Source: Bog-473 sp963770645 (lineage in GTDB: Bacteria; Actinomycetota; Acidimicrobiia; Acidimicrobiales; RAAP-2). From it: a stretch of DNA of 64,000 bases. The stretch covers positions 558,001-622,000 of the forward strand of contig CAVYQL010000004.1 of the NCBI GenBank assembly GCA_963770645.1, given 5' to 3'. Positions within the stretch are counted from its first letter, which is position 1. Each line of letters opens with the position of its first letter. A program made the position numbers and the translations under genes. Shown here piece by piece: positions 41,854-50,710 of the stretch. Under the pieces are notes generated by a model. The model was not told the DNA's origin. It was given only the letters and a program-made list of their open reading frames with translations, and did no database searches.

Positions 41854-43629
41854 TTAGGGCGTGATCACCCGCTGCGCCGGCACGATGGCGTCGAGAACAC
41901 CGAGACGCACGACCGAATAGCGGATTCCCTGTTTCGTCAAGAGAGCCTCGAACGTTTGCTCCGTGTAGGGGCCGGGGCCGGGCTGCGGGTTACCGAACAC
42001 CGTGGCGGCAGCTCCCGCCTCTGCCGGCGCGAAGAAGAGCCAGGCCGGGTCCTTGGAGCCGGCCACCGTAGCGGCGATCGAGCTCGCGCGCGTCACGTCG
42101 AGCAGTGGCGAGGGGCTCACGACCGGGTGGCCGCCGCTCAAGAAGTCGAGGTCGTACGCCGTCCAGTAGTCGCCGTAGGCGTCCTCGATGTCATGCGCCC
42201 GCATCGCACTCAGCACCTGCTCCATGGGGGCATCGCCGTTGTGCCAGCCGGAGAAGAAGGACGCCGACGCCGGCACGCCTTCATCGTGGGCTCCGACCAC
42301 GGTCAGGCAGACGGCGCATGCCAGTCCGACCGTGACGACGACGTGGCTGCGGCGGAGCAGCGTCCGCTCGGTTGAGTCGGCCGGGGTCTCCGGTACGCGG
42401 CGGTGGAACGGCCTGCGTGGTTGGAGCGGCATCGCGGCGAACAGCACGACCAGAAGTGCCGGGAAGTAAATACCGTAACGCCCGTCGATCCAAAAGCCGG
42501 TTCCGGGGGCCGCCGCGTAGACGAAGGGATAGCACACGACCGCGAGTGCGAATGCCAGCGGCACCAGCTGGCTCGAGTCCCGCACGAACAGCCTGACGGA
42601 GTGAACCAGTGCCGCCGCAATGAGGACCAACGCCGCAACGTAGAGCGTCACCCCGACGGACGTCCCGCCGACCCAGTTCCCACCCTCGGCCGTACGAAGC
42701 CCGAGCTGCAGCGGCAACATGTCGTGGAAGAAGACGGACAGCTTCGTGGCGTAGGTAATGCCGCCGTTCGATGGAAGGGAGCTCCGCTGCAAGGAGACGA
42801 AGCCAGTGTGGGCGTTGGCGTACCACCAGGGCAGCGACCCGACGATCACCCCGAATAGAACGAGGGCGGCCGACGACCAACGCCACGACGCGGATCGCAC
42901 CCATCCCCACAACAGCACCAGGCAGGCCGGTACGAAATAGACGATCTCGGGGGAAGCCCACCAGCCGAGGCCGAGGGCGACGCCGAGGAGTAGGAACGTC
43001 CACGGGCCCGCCCTGCTCCGGCAGGCTCGGACACAGCACAGAAGGGAGATCAACCCGCAGCACAGCGTGGCCTCGCGGAATCCCCCTTCCCGCACCGACT
43101 GCCACACGACCACGTAGGACCACACCCACACGGCGCTGCCCGCGGCCGCGGCCGTCAGTCTGTCCCTCCCTGCCGCGACTGCGATGCCCGCCACGACGAC
43201 CGCGGCGACCGCCGCGAGGACCGCAGGTGCCGCATTGAGCGCCGGCTCACCCCCGCCACCGATCCAGAGGGCTGCGGCGACCACGTAGGGCTCGAGCCCC
43301 CCATAATTCTGGCCCCAATAGAAGGCCGAGAAGTGACCGTTGTCGATGGACTTGGCCATCAAGCCGACGATGGCCTCGTCGCCCCACACGGGAAGGTGCA
43401 CCAGCAGCCAGACGCGCAGGAGCACTCCGTAGAGGGCGGCCCCCGCGGCCACGACGCCGAGGGTGATGCTGCTCAGGGGCGCGCCTCGTACACCATGGCG
43501 CACCGATGGGCCGTCCGATCGGGTCCCAGGCGTCGCAGCAGGTTCGGCTGGAGCGTCGTCGGGTTGCTCTGTCCTCGTCCGGGCGGCAGGCTCCAGGACG
43601 GCCTCTCGGCCCTGGCCGGGTGTGGTCAC
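41854..43629 (-). CDS. Polytopic GT39/ArnT-like glycosyltransferase
   Basis: A 591-residue membrane protein with about ten hydrophobic segments. After a 50-residue Pro/Ala/Thr-rich cytoplasmic lead, the first helix ends at the loop VHLPVWGDEAIVGLMAKSI. This loop carries the DE motif of GT-C enzymes (PMT/ArnT) that use polyprenyl-phosphate sugars. An external C-terminal domain follows from about residue 450 (SGWHNGDAPMEQVLSAMRAH). Such enzymes transfer mannose or another sugar to proteins or lipids outside the cell. The DPM-like GT2 at 32725 could make its donor (inference). GTG 43629 overlaps the GNAT stop by 4 bases. Confidence 0.72.
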   Translation of the reverse strand: MTTPGQGREAVLEPAARTRTEQPDDAPAEPAATPGTRSDGPSVRHGVRGAPLSSITLGVVAAGAALYGVLLRVWLLVHLPVWGDEAIVGLMAKSIDNGHFSAFYWGQNYGGLEPYVVAAALWIGGGGEPALNAAPAVLAAVAAVVVAGIAVAAGRDRLTAAAAGSAVWVWSYVVVWQSVREGGFREATLCCGLISLLCCVRACRSRAGPWTFLLLGVALGLGWWASPEIVYFVPACLVLLWGWVRSASWRWSSAALVLFGVIVGSLPWWYANAHTGFVSLQRSSLPSNGGITYATKLSVFFHDMLPLQLGLRTAEGGNWVGGTSVGVTLYVAALVLIAAALVHSVRLFVRDSSQLVPLAFALAVVCYPFVYAAAPGTGFWIDGRYGIYFPALLVVLFAAMPLQPRRPFHRRVPETPADSTERTLLRRSHVVVTVGLACAVCLTVVGAHDEGVPASASFFSGWHNGDAPMEQVLSAMRAHDIEDAYGDYWTAYDLDFLSGGHPVVSPSPLLDVTRASSIAATVAGSKDPAWLFFAPAEAGAAATVFGNPQPGPGPYTEQTFEALLTKQGIRYSVVRLGVLDAIVPAQRVITP

Positions 43630-44300
43630 CGGATCGGTGTTGGGGCGGGCGCCGTGAACATGTCCAGGCAGTCCTCGAGCCCGGTGATCTCGATGTCGTT
43701 GCGGCGATGGTGCTCCCAGCCCTGGCGGCTCATGCGGAAACGGATCGTACGGCCGGCGCCGTCCCGGCGCGGGCCGCGTGCCTCACCGTTCTCCTCGTAA
43801 CCCACGGCACGCGAGGTTGCGAGGGACGACTCGTTGTCTTCGAAGGCGCCGCTGAGAGCCTCTTCGGCGCCCAGCCCGGCGAACGCCAAGTGCAAGGCCG
43901 CCTCGCGCATCTCGCGCCCGAACCCTTTGCCCTGGTGGGCCAAGCCAAGCCACGACCCGGTCTCGACCGCACGGACAGCGCCGAATTGCTTGGCGCTCAG
44001 TTCCTGGACGCCCACCGGGCGGCCCTCGACGAACACCGCGCCAGTGAAGGCCCAGTCGTCAGGACTCCAGCTCGCCCGCTGCCGCCACCAGAACTGGGCA
44101 GCCTGGCGGGCGCGCACACCGGGCTCGGCTTCGGTCCAGGACACGAAGAAAGGCATGGTGCCCGGCTCGTGGATGCCCGCGTCGATGATCTCGATGAGGG
44201 CACCGAACTCCTCCTCGTGCGGCAAACGCAGCTCCAGGCGCGGCGTGCGGACCGACAAGCCGAAGAGGGGCCAGTAGGTCTCTTGCCCCACCCCGGTCAA
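43626..44300 (-). CDS. GNAT family N-acetyltransferase (RimJ/RimL-like)
   Basis: A 224-residue RimJ/RimL-type acetyltransferase. It has YWPLFGLSVRTPRLELRLP and VFVEGRPVGVQELSAKQF. The acetyl-CoA region is ETGSWLGLAHQGKGFGREMR (about 112-131), and GAFEDNESSLATSRAVGYE follows. It likely acetylates protein N-termini or a small molecule. The TTG at 44300 overlaps the mutase stop by 4 bases, in line with neighbours; GTG 44291 is the alternative. It sits between the mutase and the GT39-like gene with coupled overlaps, although no functional link is obvious. Confidence 0.82.
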   Translation of the reverse strand: MTGVGQETYWPLFGLSVRTPRLELRLPHEEEFGALIEIIDAGIHEPGTMPFFVSWTEAEPGVRARQAAQFWWRQRASWSPDDWAFTGAVFVEGRPVGVQELSAKQFGAVRAVETGSWLGLAHQGKGFGREMREAALHLAFAGLGAEEALSGAFEDNESSLATSRAVGYEENGEARGPRRDGAGRTIRFRMSRQGWEHHRRNDIEITGLEDCLDMFTAPAPTPIR

Positions 44301-45904
44301 CCGCCGGGTTGGTAGACGCCGAATTCACCCCGCAGCACGTCTGACACCTCGCCGAGCGTGGCCATCGCCTTCAGCGCCGCTTTCATCGGCACCAACAGGT
44401 TGCCGTCCCCCTTGGCGGTCGCGCCGACGTCGCCGAGCGCCCGGTCCACGGCGGCCTGGTCGCGTTCGGCTCGCACGGCCCGCGTGCGGTCGATCTGGAT
44501 CTGCTGGAGTCTGATGTCGATCGGGAACACCTCGCTCGGCTCCGCTTCGGCGTCAGTGAAGCGGTTGACGCCGACGACGATCTTCTCCCCGTCATCGACG
44601 GCCTTGGCGAAGCTGTACGCGGCCGCCTCGATCTCGTCTTGCATGAACCTGGCCTCGATGGCGGCCACGGCACCGCCGAGCTCGTCGATACGATCGAGGT
44701 AGGCCTCGGCCGCGGCCTCCACCTCGTCGGTCAACGACTCGACGAAATACGAACCGGCCAGCGGATCGACGGTGTCGGCGATGCCGGACTCGAACCCAAC
44801 GATTTGCTGGGTGCGCAGGGCGATCTTGGCGGCCCGGGTGGTGGGGAGCCCGAGGGCCTCGTCGAAGCCGTTGGTGTGCAGGCTCTGGGTGCCGCCGAGC
44901 GCGGCAGCGAGGCTCTGGACCGTGACGCGCACGATGTTGTTCTCGGGCTGCTGAGCGGTCAATGTCGAGCCGCCGGTCTGGGTGTGGAAGCGCAGCATCT
45001 TTGATCGCTCGTCCTTGGCGTCGAAGCGCTCGGTCATGATGCGCGCCCACATACGCCTCGCCGCGCGGTACTTGGCGATCTCTTCGAACAGATTGTTGTG
45101 CGCATTCCAGAAGAAGGACAGGCGAGGCGCGAACGCGTCGACGTCCATGCCCGCCGCAAGGGCCGCCTCCACGTAGGCAATGCCGTTCGCCAAGGTGAAC
45201 GCGATCTCCTGCACGGCCGTAGAGCCGGCCTCGCGGATGTGGTATCCCGAAATGGATATGGTGTTCCAGTTGGGCAGGTTGGCTGAGCAATAGCCGAAGG
45301 TGTCGACGACGAGGCGCATGGAAGGCCGCGGCGGATAGATATAGGTGCCCCGCGCGATGTACTCCTTCAAGATGTCGTTCTGGATGGTGCCGCGGATGTT
45401 CTGGCCCGGAACTCCCTGCTCCTCAGCGACCAACTGGTAGAGCAGCAGCAAGATGGCACCGGTCGCGTTGATGGTCATGGACGTCGTGACCGTGTCCATG
45501 GGAAGACCGGCCATCAGCAGGCGCATGTCGGCCAGTGAGTCGATGGCCACGCCGACCTTTCCGACTTCGCCCTCGGCCCGGGGGTGGTCGGAGTCGTAGC
45601 CCATCTGGGTGGGCAGGTCGAAGGCGCACGAGAGTCCCGTCTGGCCGGCGTCGAGGAGGAACTTGAAGCGCTCGTTCGTGGCCTCGGCCGAGCCGAAACC
45701 GGCGTACTGGCGCATGGTCCAGAGCTTCGAGCGGTACATCTGCGGGTGGACACCGCGGGTGTAGGGATAGGTCCCCGGGTCGCCCAGCTGGGTGCCCGGA
45801 TCCCAGCCGTCGAGGTCAGCGGCACGGTAGACGGGTTTTATCTCGATACCGGAGTCGGTGCTGCGCTCAGGGCTGTCCTGCGGGTCCTGCTTGTCTGGTG
45901 TCAC
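44297..45904 (-). CDS. Methylmalonyl-CoA mutase large-subunit protein (split type, no B12 domain)
   Basis: A 535-residue acyl-CoA mutase catalytic subunit. It has TMRQYAGFGSAEATNERFKF, the substrate barrel region CAFDLPTQMGYDSDHPRAEG and TINATGAILLLLY. SISGYHIREAGSTAVQE and TQTGGSTLTAQQPENNIVRV follow. It ends after the barrel and lacks the C-terminal B12-binding domain (DxHxxG), so it belongs to the split form that pairs with a separate small subunit; none is in the window. The reaction is methylmalonyl-CoA to succinyl-CoA or a related rearrangement. GTG 45904 has TAGCCT seven bases upstream. Isobutyryl- or ethylmalonyl-type mutases are alternatives. Confidence 0.88.
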   Translation of the reverse strand: MTPDKQDPQDSPERSTDSGIEIKPVYRAADLDGWDPGTQLGDPGTYPYTRGVHPQMYRSKLWTMRQYAGFGSAEATNERFKFLLDAGQTGLSCAFDLPTQMGYDSDHPRAEGEVGKVGVAIDSLADMRLLMAGLPMDTVTTSMTINATGAILLLLYQLVAEEQGVPGQNIRGTIQNDILKEYIARGTYIYPPRPSMRLVVDTFGYCSANLPNWNTISISGYHIREAGSTAVQEIAFTLANGIAYVEAALAAGMDVDAFAPRLSFFWNAHNNLFEEIAKYRAARRMWARIMTERFDAKDERSKMLRFHTQTGGSTLTAQQPENNIVRVTVQSLAAALGGTQSLHTNGFDEALGLPTTRAAKIALRTQQIVGFESGIADTVDPLAGSYFVESLTDEVEAAAEAYLDRIDELGGAVAAIEARFMQDEIEAAAYSFAKAVDDGEKIVVGVNRFTDAEAEPSEVFPIDIRLQQIQIDRTRAVRAERDQAAVDRALGDVGATAKGDGNLLVPMKAALKAMATLGEVSDVLRGEFGVYQPGG

Positions 45905-45911
45905 GGCCCCC

Positions 45912-45917
45912 AGGCTA
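45912..45917 (-). promoter_or_regulatory. Leaderless -10 (TAGCCT) for the mutase
   Basis: On the minus strand TAGCCT is seven bases before GTG 45904. Confidence 0.5.
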
Positions 45918-45983
45918 CGAAGATTCCGGACGGCCCGGCGAACAATGGCCCTACAGGCACGGGTAACCCGGCAGACTACGGGC

Positions 45984-46436
45984 GTGGACAACGCCAACGA
46001 CCCTGTGTTCTCGCACTTCGGGATCTGCGTGAGCGACCTCGAGCGGTCCCTGCGCTTCTACTGCGACGCGCTCGGGTTCGAGAAGGCGGAGTCCCACGAC
46101 ATCGGGCCGGAGTTCGCCCGGCTCATGGATCTGTCCGACGTCTCGGTCACCTCGCAGTTCATCCGCCGTGGGCCGACCGCGATCGAGCTCCTGGCGTTCC
46201 ACGAGCCTGCACCCTTCGGCTCGCGTGAGCGGCGGGCCGTCAACCAGTTGGGCCTGACCCACCTGTCCTTCCGGGTGCGCGACGTCGCGGGCACAGCGGC
46301 TCGGATCGTGGAGCTCGGTGGTGCGGTGGTCGAGCCCAGCCGAACCATCATCGACCTGGGCGGAACGACACTCGAGTTCGTCTACTGCACCGACCCCGAC
46401 GGGGTGCGGGTGGAACTGATGGACCTCGGCAGCTGA
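45984..46436 (+). CDS. VOC (glyoxalase/dioxygenase) family protein
   Basis: A 150-residue VOC-fold protein. Two beta-alpha-beta-beta-beta units are visible. The first is FSHFGICVSDLERSLRFYCDALGFE, with His near residue 11 (central part DLERSLRFYCDALGFE). The second starts at LTHLSFRVRDVAGTAARIVE and ends YCTDPDGVRVELMD with the metal Glu. It could be a lyase, isomerase or dioxygenase. Methylmalonyl-CoA epimerase belongs to this superfamily and would fit beside the mutase, but the match is not specific enough to name it. GTG 45984 has CAGACT six bases upstream. Its last 55 bases overlap the convergent CtaG gene. Confidence 0.78.
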   Translation: MDNANDPVFSHFGICVSDLERSLRFYCDALGFEKAESHDIGPEFARLMDLSDVSVTSQFIRRGPTAIELLAFHEPAPFGSRERRAVNQLGLTHLSFRVRDVAGTAARIVELGGAVVEPSRTIIDLGGTTLEFVYCTDPDGVRVELMDLGS

Positions 46437-47344
46437 TCGGGCACGGGCCCCAGCGCACGTTCCTCGGCGAGCTGTTGCGCGTCGAGCTCACGGTCGACGC
46501 GCACGGCCTTGCGCTCGTCCATGTGCAGCCAGCGGAGCGCGACGGGGATCATGGGCCAGAGCATGAGGGTGTCGCCGACGACCCACATGATGTCGCCGCC
46601 CACGTGGAGGTCGGTCACCAAGGAGGGGCCCCAGGTGCGATGCAGGGCGTAGTAGGCCGGGAACAGCTCGTGGGTCGCCCCGGCCAAGGAGAGCCCGGTG
46701 AAGGTGTCGATGGGGATGGCCATGAACAGATAGAAGAACTGCAGGGCGGGGTGGAGGCGATAGCGGTTGGGGTCGTGGCCGAAGATCTGGCGCCAAAAGA
46801 GGTAGCCCACGACCAAAAAGGCCAGGTGCTCGGCGTTGTGGATGCTCTCGTGCTCGAGGGTCAGGTTGTACCAACTGGTCAGGTGCGACAGCGGGATCAA
46901 CACGGCGTAGAGGCAAAAGGCCACGACGGGGTGCCCGAAGAAGTTGGCCACCCTCGAGCGCAAGGCCTCGGTGACGACGAGGTGGGCGGTCCCCGTGCTG
47001 GCGCGCCAGGTCAGCTCTAAGGGCGAGGCGATGGCGTAGAGCGGCGCCGCCACCATGATGAGCAAGAGGTGCTGGACCATGTGGTCCCAGAACAGCTCGC
47101 CGTCATAGACCCCGATGAAGCTGCAGATCGCCACCGCCGTCGTCGCGTTGGCCCCGATCCACGCCGCCGTCTTGAGGTTCGACCAGGGGTGGCGCGGGTG
47201 CAAGGCGTTGTTGCGCCGGACCCCCCATACGTAGAGGACGATCGCCCCGACGATCATGGCGACGGGGACGAAGTCGAACTGGGTGGAGAAGAACTGGTGC
47301 CCGGCCAGGGGAGGGAGTCCGACGTCGGCGAGGGCAGCAATCAC
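46382..47344 (-). CDS. ctaG: Cytochrome c oxidase assembly factor, CtaG family
   Basis: A 320-residue polytopic protein of the caa3-type CtaG (DUF1404-like) family, with about seven hydrophobic segments. His-containing motifs include LFWDHMVQHLLLIMVAAPLY, HLTSWYNLTLEHESIHNAEH and GGDIMWVVGDTLMLWPM. It is thought to help insert copper into oxidase subunit II. The C-terminal 50 residues are a charged tail. GTG 47344 has TACCGT six bases upstream. Its 3' end overlaps the convergent VOC gene by 55 bases. No other oxidase genes are nearby. Confidence 0.85.
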   Translation of the reverse strand: MIAALADVGLPPLAGHQFFSTQFDFVPVAMIVGAIVLYVWGVRRNNALHPRHPWSNLKTAAWIGANATTAVAICSFIGVYDGELFWDHMVQHLLLIMVAAPLYAIASPLELTWRASTGTAHLVVTEALRSRVANFFGHPVVAFCLYAVLIPLSHLTSWYNLTLEHESIHNAEHLAFLVVGYLFWRQIFGHDPNRYRLHPALQFFYLFMAIPIDTFTGLSLAGATHELFPAYYALHRTWGPSLVTDLHVGGDIMWVVGDTLMLWPMIPVALRWLHMDERKAVRVDRELDAQQLAEERALGPVPDQLPRSISSTRTPSGSVQ

Positions 47345-47350
47345 CTCGCG

Positions 47351-47356
47351 ACGGTA
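47351..47356 (-). promoter_or_regulatory. Leaderless -10 (TACCGT) for ctaG
   Basis: On the minus strand TACCGT is six bases before GTG 47344; it lies between that gene and the aldo/keto reductase stop. Confidence 0.5.
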
Positions 47357-47365
47357 CCGCCAGGC

Positions 47366-48373
47366 TTAGCCGTGTTGCCAGATGCGCTGGGAGATCCCCC
47401 GCTTGCCGAAGAGCGACGCGGCATCGAGGCGGGCCACCTCCTCCTCGCTCATCTGCCACCCCAGTGCCCCCGCGTTCTGCTCCGCCTGCGATCGGTTCTT
47501 GGCCCCGGGGATGGGGACAGCTCCTTTGGCGATCAGCCAGGCCAGCGCCACCTGGCTGGGCGTACGGCCCCCGTGGGCCTCACCGATGCGCTGCAGGTCG
47601 GCCACGATGCCGTCGATCTGCTCCATCGGATAGGCCGAGAAGGTCCGCTTGCCCGGCGGAGGGTTGGCCGCCGTGTACTTGCCCGTGAGGCGGCCCTGCC
47701 CGATCGGCGAGTAGGCCAGCGGGACGACGCCGAGCTCGTGGCAGGTGTCGAGCAGTCCGACCCTCAACGGCATCGTGCGCAACAGCGAGAACTCGATCTG
47801 GTTGCTGGCCAGCCCCAGGCCGCGCGTGCGCAGCGCGGCATCAATGGCGCGGGTCTCCTTGGCCGAGTAGTTCGACACGCCGACCGCCTTGACCACACCC
47901 TCGGCGTGGGCGCCGGCGAGGGCGTCGGCCAGAGCGTCGTGTGATCGCAGCGAGACGGGACCGTGGATCTGGTACAGGTCGATCGTGTCGACACCGAGCC
48001 GCTCGCGGGAATGGCGGGCTGCCGAGAGGAGCGCTGCGTGGACGTTGACCTTCCACGGCGACGGCATGAACTTCGTGGCGATCACGACGCGTTGGCGCGC
48101 GCTCGGGTCCGCCGCCAGCAGGCGCCCGATGATGCGCTCGCTCTCGCCCCCTCCGTAGACCTCGGCAGTGTCGAAGAGGACGACCCCCGCCTCGATGCTT
48201 GCCTCCCACGCATCCCGAATCGTCGACTCGGTCAGCGCGCTGTCATAGCCCCCCATCCCCCACGTGCCCTTGTCGCCCCACGCCCACGTGCCGACGCCAA
48301 GCGGCGGGATACTGACGTCGGAGCCCGCGAGCGCAATGCGGTCGCGGGCCTGTGGTGCCGCCGTCTCGCTCAT
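47366..48373 (-). CDS. Aldo/keto reductase
   Basis: A 335-residue AKR TIM-barrel enzyme. The catalytic tetrad is visible: Asp and Tyr in VVLFDTAEVYGGGESERIIG, Lys in VVIATKFMPSPW, and His in DLYQIHGPVSLRSHD. The NADPH site IPGAKNRSQAEQNAGALGW is near the C-terminus. It reduces aldehydes or ketones with NADPH. ATG 48373 overlaps the alpha/beta hydrolase stop by 4 bases, so the two are co-translated. Substrate unknown. Confidence 0.9.
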   Translation of the reverse strand: MSETAAPQARDRIALAGSDVSIPPLGVGTWAWGDKGTWGMGGYDSALTESTIRDAWEASIEAGVVLFDTAEVYGGGESERIIGRLLAADPSARQRVVIATKFMPSPWKVNVHAALLSAARHSRERLGVDTIDLYQIHGPVSLRSHDALADALAGAHAEGVVKAVGVSNYSAKETRAIDAALRTRGLGLASNQIEFSLLRTMPLRVGLLDTCHELGVVPLAYSPIGQGRLTGKYTAANPPPGKRTFSAYPMEQIDGIVADLQRIGEAHGGRTPSQVALAWLIAKGAVPIPGAKNRSQAEQNAGALGWQMSEEEVARLDAASLFGKRGISQRIWQHG

Positions 48374-49230
48374 TGCGCGGCGCCCGTCGCGGCGAGGTGA
48401 GCCTCGACTGCAGCGCGCCATTGTTCTGGGTGCGTCAGCTGCGGCGAGTGATACGCGCCCTCAATGACGGTCAGGCGTCCGTCGGCGACTTCGGCGGTCA
48501 ACGCCAGGGCCTGCCCGACCAGCGGGTGGTCGTGCTCACCGACGACGATGGTGGTCGCGCACGTGATGGAGGGTAACCGGCTCCGCAGCGAGCCGTCCCC
48601 GTCGGGGATCTCGGTCCACAGTTCCATGCCGAGGCCCTTCACGGCATAGGCGTCCATCCCGACGAAGATCTCGTCCTTCTGCTGCTGCCACGCCGGCGGG
48701 ACAGCCACTGCGATGAGATCGTCCTCGGGTCCACCCATGCTGAGGGTGGAGGGCATGCCCTGGGCAGGGTCGAACGCGCTCATGTAGTCGCGGACCATGG
48801 TGCGGATCTTCTCGTCGTCGGGCTGGAACGACCACGCGCTCGTGTCCATCAAGATCAGCGAGTGCACCAGGTCGGGACGCTGCACCGCCATGGTCATGAC
48901 GACGCGGCCCCCCATGGAGTGCCCGAGGAGGTCCACGGGGCCGCCGCCCACCGCCTCGATGAACCCGGCCAGGTCACGGGACAGCTGCTCGATGCTGTAC
49001 CCCTCGAGCGTTCCCGTCTTGGTGGAGTACCCATGGCCGCGCTGGTCCAGCACGACGACACGGCGTCGTTCGGCCAGTGCGTCGACTTGAAGCGCGAAGT
49101 CGTGCGAGGAGCCCGTGTAGCCGTGGACGAGCACCAGCGTGGGGGTGCCCGGCGGGCTTGTCCCGCGCTCCGACCACGCCAGCTCGGCGCCGTTGACGCG
49201 GATCGATCGGGATGCGGTGGTCTGGGTCAT
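48370..49230 (-). CDS. Alpha/beta hydrolase
   Basis: A 286-residue alpha/beta hydrolase. The oxyanion motif is LVLVHGYTGSSHDF, and the nucleophile elbow LLGHSMGGRVVMTMA has Ser at about residue 105. The acid is likely in TIVVGEHDHPLVGQA and the histidine in IEGAYHSPQLTHPEQW. Esterases, lactonases and C-C hydrolases share this fold, and the substrate is not shown. ATG 49230 follows aagggg, a weak ribosome site. It forms a two-gene operon with the aldo/keto reductase. Confidence 0.88.
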   Translation of the reverse strand: MTQTTASRSIRVNGAELAWSERGTSPPGTPTLVLVHGYTGSSHDFALQVDALAERRRVVVLDQRGHGYSTKTGTLEGYSIEQLSRDLAGFIEAVGGGPVDLLGHSMGGRVVMTMAVQRPDLVHSLILMDTSAWSFQPDDEKIRTMVRDYMSAFDPAQGMPSTLSMGGPEDDLIAVAVPPAWQQQKDEIFVGMDAYAVKGLGMELWTEIPDGDGSLRSRLPSITCATTIVVGEHDHPLVGQALALTAEVADGRLTVIEGAYHSPQLTHPEQWRAAVEAHLAATGAAQ

Positions 49231-49305
49231 CCCCTTTGTCTAGCGCCTGGCGCCCCGGGCCCGCCGGAGCGAGGTGCACGGCGAACGCACCTCAGAGCGA
49301 AACCC

Positions 49306-50623
49306 TTACCCCGAGTCGACCGAGAGTTGCTGCACGGCCGGAGCCGGGGCCGGCGACGTCTCGGATTGTGTCGTGGCCAGTGACGACCCGGCCGTGGCCG
49401 TGACGTTGGTGCACGCGCGCGCCCCGTTCCACGCGGCCAGCGCCTGGGTGGCCGCGTCGCCGGAAAGCGGCTGGGGAAGGTCGTCAACGATGACCGCCGG
49501 GCGCCACGTCACCGAGTCGATATGCCGGCCCGTCGCGGTGATGACGAGGGACCCACTGGCATTCTCCGGCGGCGAGTTGTCGTAGAAGGCGAAGTTGCCC
49601 AGCCCGTAGTCGACGTAGGCCGAACCGAGGTAGCCGCCACCGAGCAACACGTGCGCGTGGGTGCCGATGACGATGTCGGCTCCGGCCTGGACCAGCACCT
49701 GGGCCAGGGGCTCCTGTAGCGGGTTGGGGCACGCGTCGAGCTCGGTGCCCCAGTGGAGGTAGACGATTACCGTGTCCGCCGTCTTGCGTGCAGCCTCGAC
49801 GGCCGCCACGAGGTCGTTGACGTCGTAGGCGGAGGCCAGACCGGGTTGGGTGGCCGTCGCCGTCCACGCCGTCTGGAGGTCGGAGTCGATGACCTGGGTC
49901 GCCGCGATGATCGCGATGTGTTGGCCGTGGATCGTCGTCGTGTACGGCGTGAAGGCCTGCGCCGCGTTCTGCCCGATGCCCAGGATCGTGTATCCCGTCT
50001 GCGCCCGCGTGGCCAGCGCCGACTGCAGGCCGGGACCCCCACAGTCCTCTCCGTGGTTGTTGGCCTCGGTGATCAACGTCACCCCCGCACCCATGAAGGC
50101 ATCAATCGCGGAGGCCGGCGCGTAGAAGACGTACTGCTTCGGCTGGGGATCGGGGCAGCTGCCGTCGGTGAGGGCGGACTCGAGGTTGACCATCGAGAGG
50201 TCCACCCCCGAAAGGAGCTGGGGCACCGTCGGCCCGAGCGCGTCCGATGGATCGTCGGCGAGCCGGTCGCCCAAGTTCGTACCCGCCGGGAAGTGCACGT
50301 CACCCCCGAAAGCAAAAGTGACGGGCTGCCCGTCGCCCTCCCAGTCCGGATCGAGCCGCGGGTTCCCCCCGTGCGGCGGCGGTGATGCCCGGTGGTGGCC
50401 CCTGCCGCCATGGCTCTGACCCGCTGCGGACGGATGCCCGCCCCCGCGCGGGAAAGCAGGACGACCACGAGCACGAGGACCAAGAGCAGGACGCTCCAGA
50501 TGCGCCGGTTTCGTTTGACCCGTCGCGAGGTCAGGTCTGGCGGCGCAGGACGCCCGGGCGATGATGCCGGCGCAACCTCGGGCGCGGGGCGCGTGAGCAG
50601 GTCGGTCGGGGACGTGCCGACAC
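49306..50623 (-). CDS. CapA-family (poly-gamma-glutamate synthesis-like) protein with a probable frameshift
   Basis: The main domain (about 49306-50350) is CapA-like. It has VTFAFGGDVHFPAG, ANNHGEDCGGPGLQSALA, VIVYLHWGTELDACPNP and ADIVIGTHAHVLLGGG, resembling the metallophosphatase fold of capsule protein CapA. Upstream, a convincing membrane anchor (RRVKRNRRIWSVLLLVLVLV) lies in a different frame. The two join if one G is added to the G5 run at 50441-50445 (plus-strand C run), giving SRAGGGHPSAAG. The N-terminal frame also lacks a normal start unless another base is restored near GTG 50623. So either the gene is frameshifted or the sequence has homopolymer errors. The role could be wall or capsule polymer handling. 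Confidence 0.7.
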
Positions 50624-50710
50624 TCTAGACACGGCCCTTGCCGGAGAGCCCGGCGAGGACCGCCGCGCGACGTCCCGCGCACGTTCAGCGCCGGCATCAA
50701 GACGGGGTGC

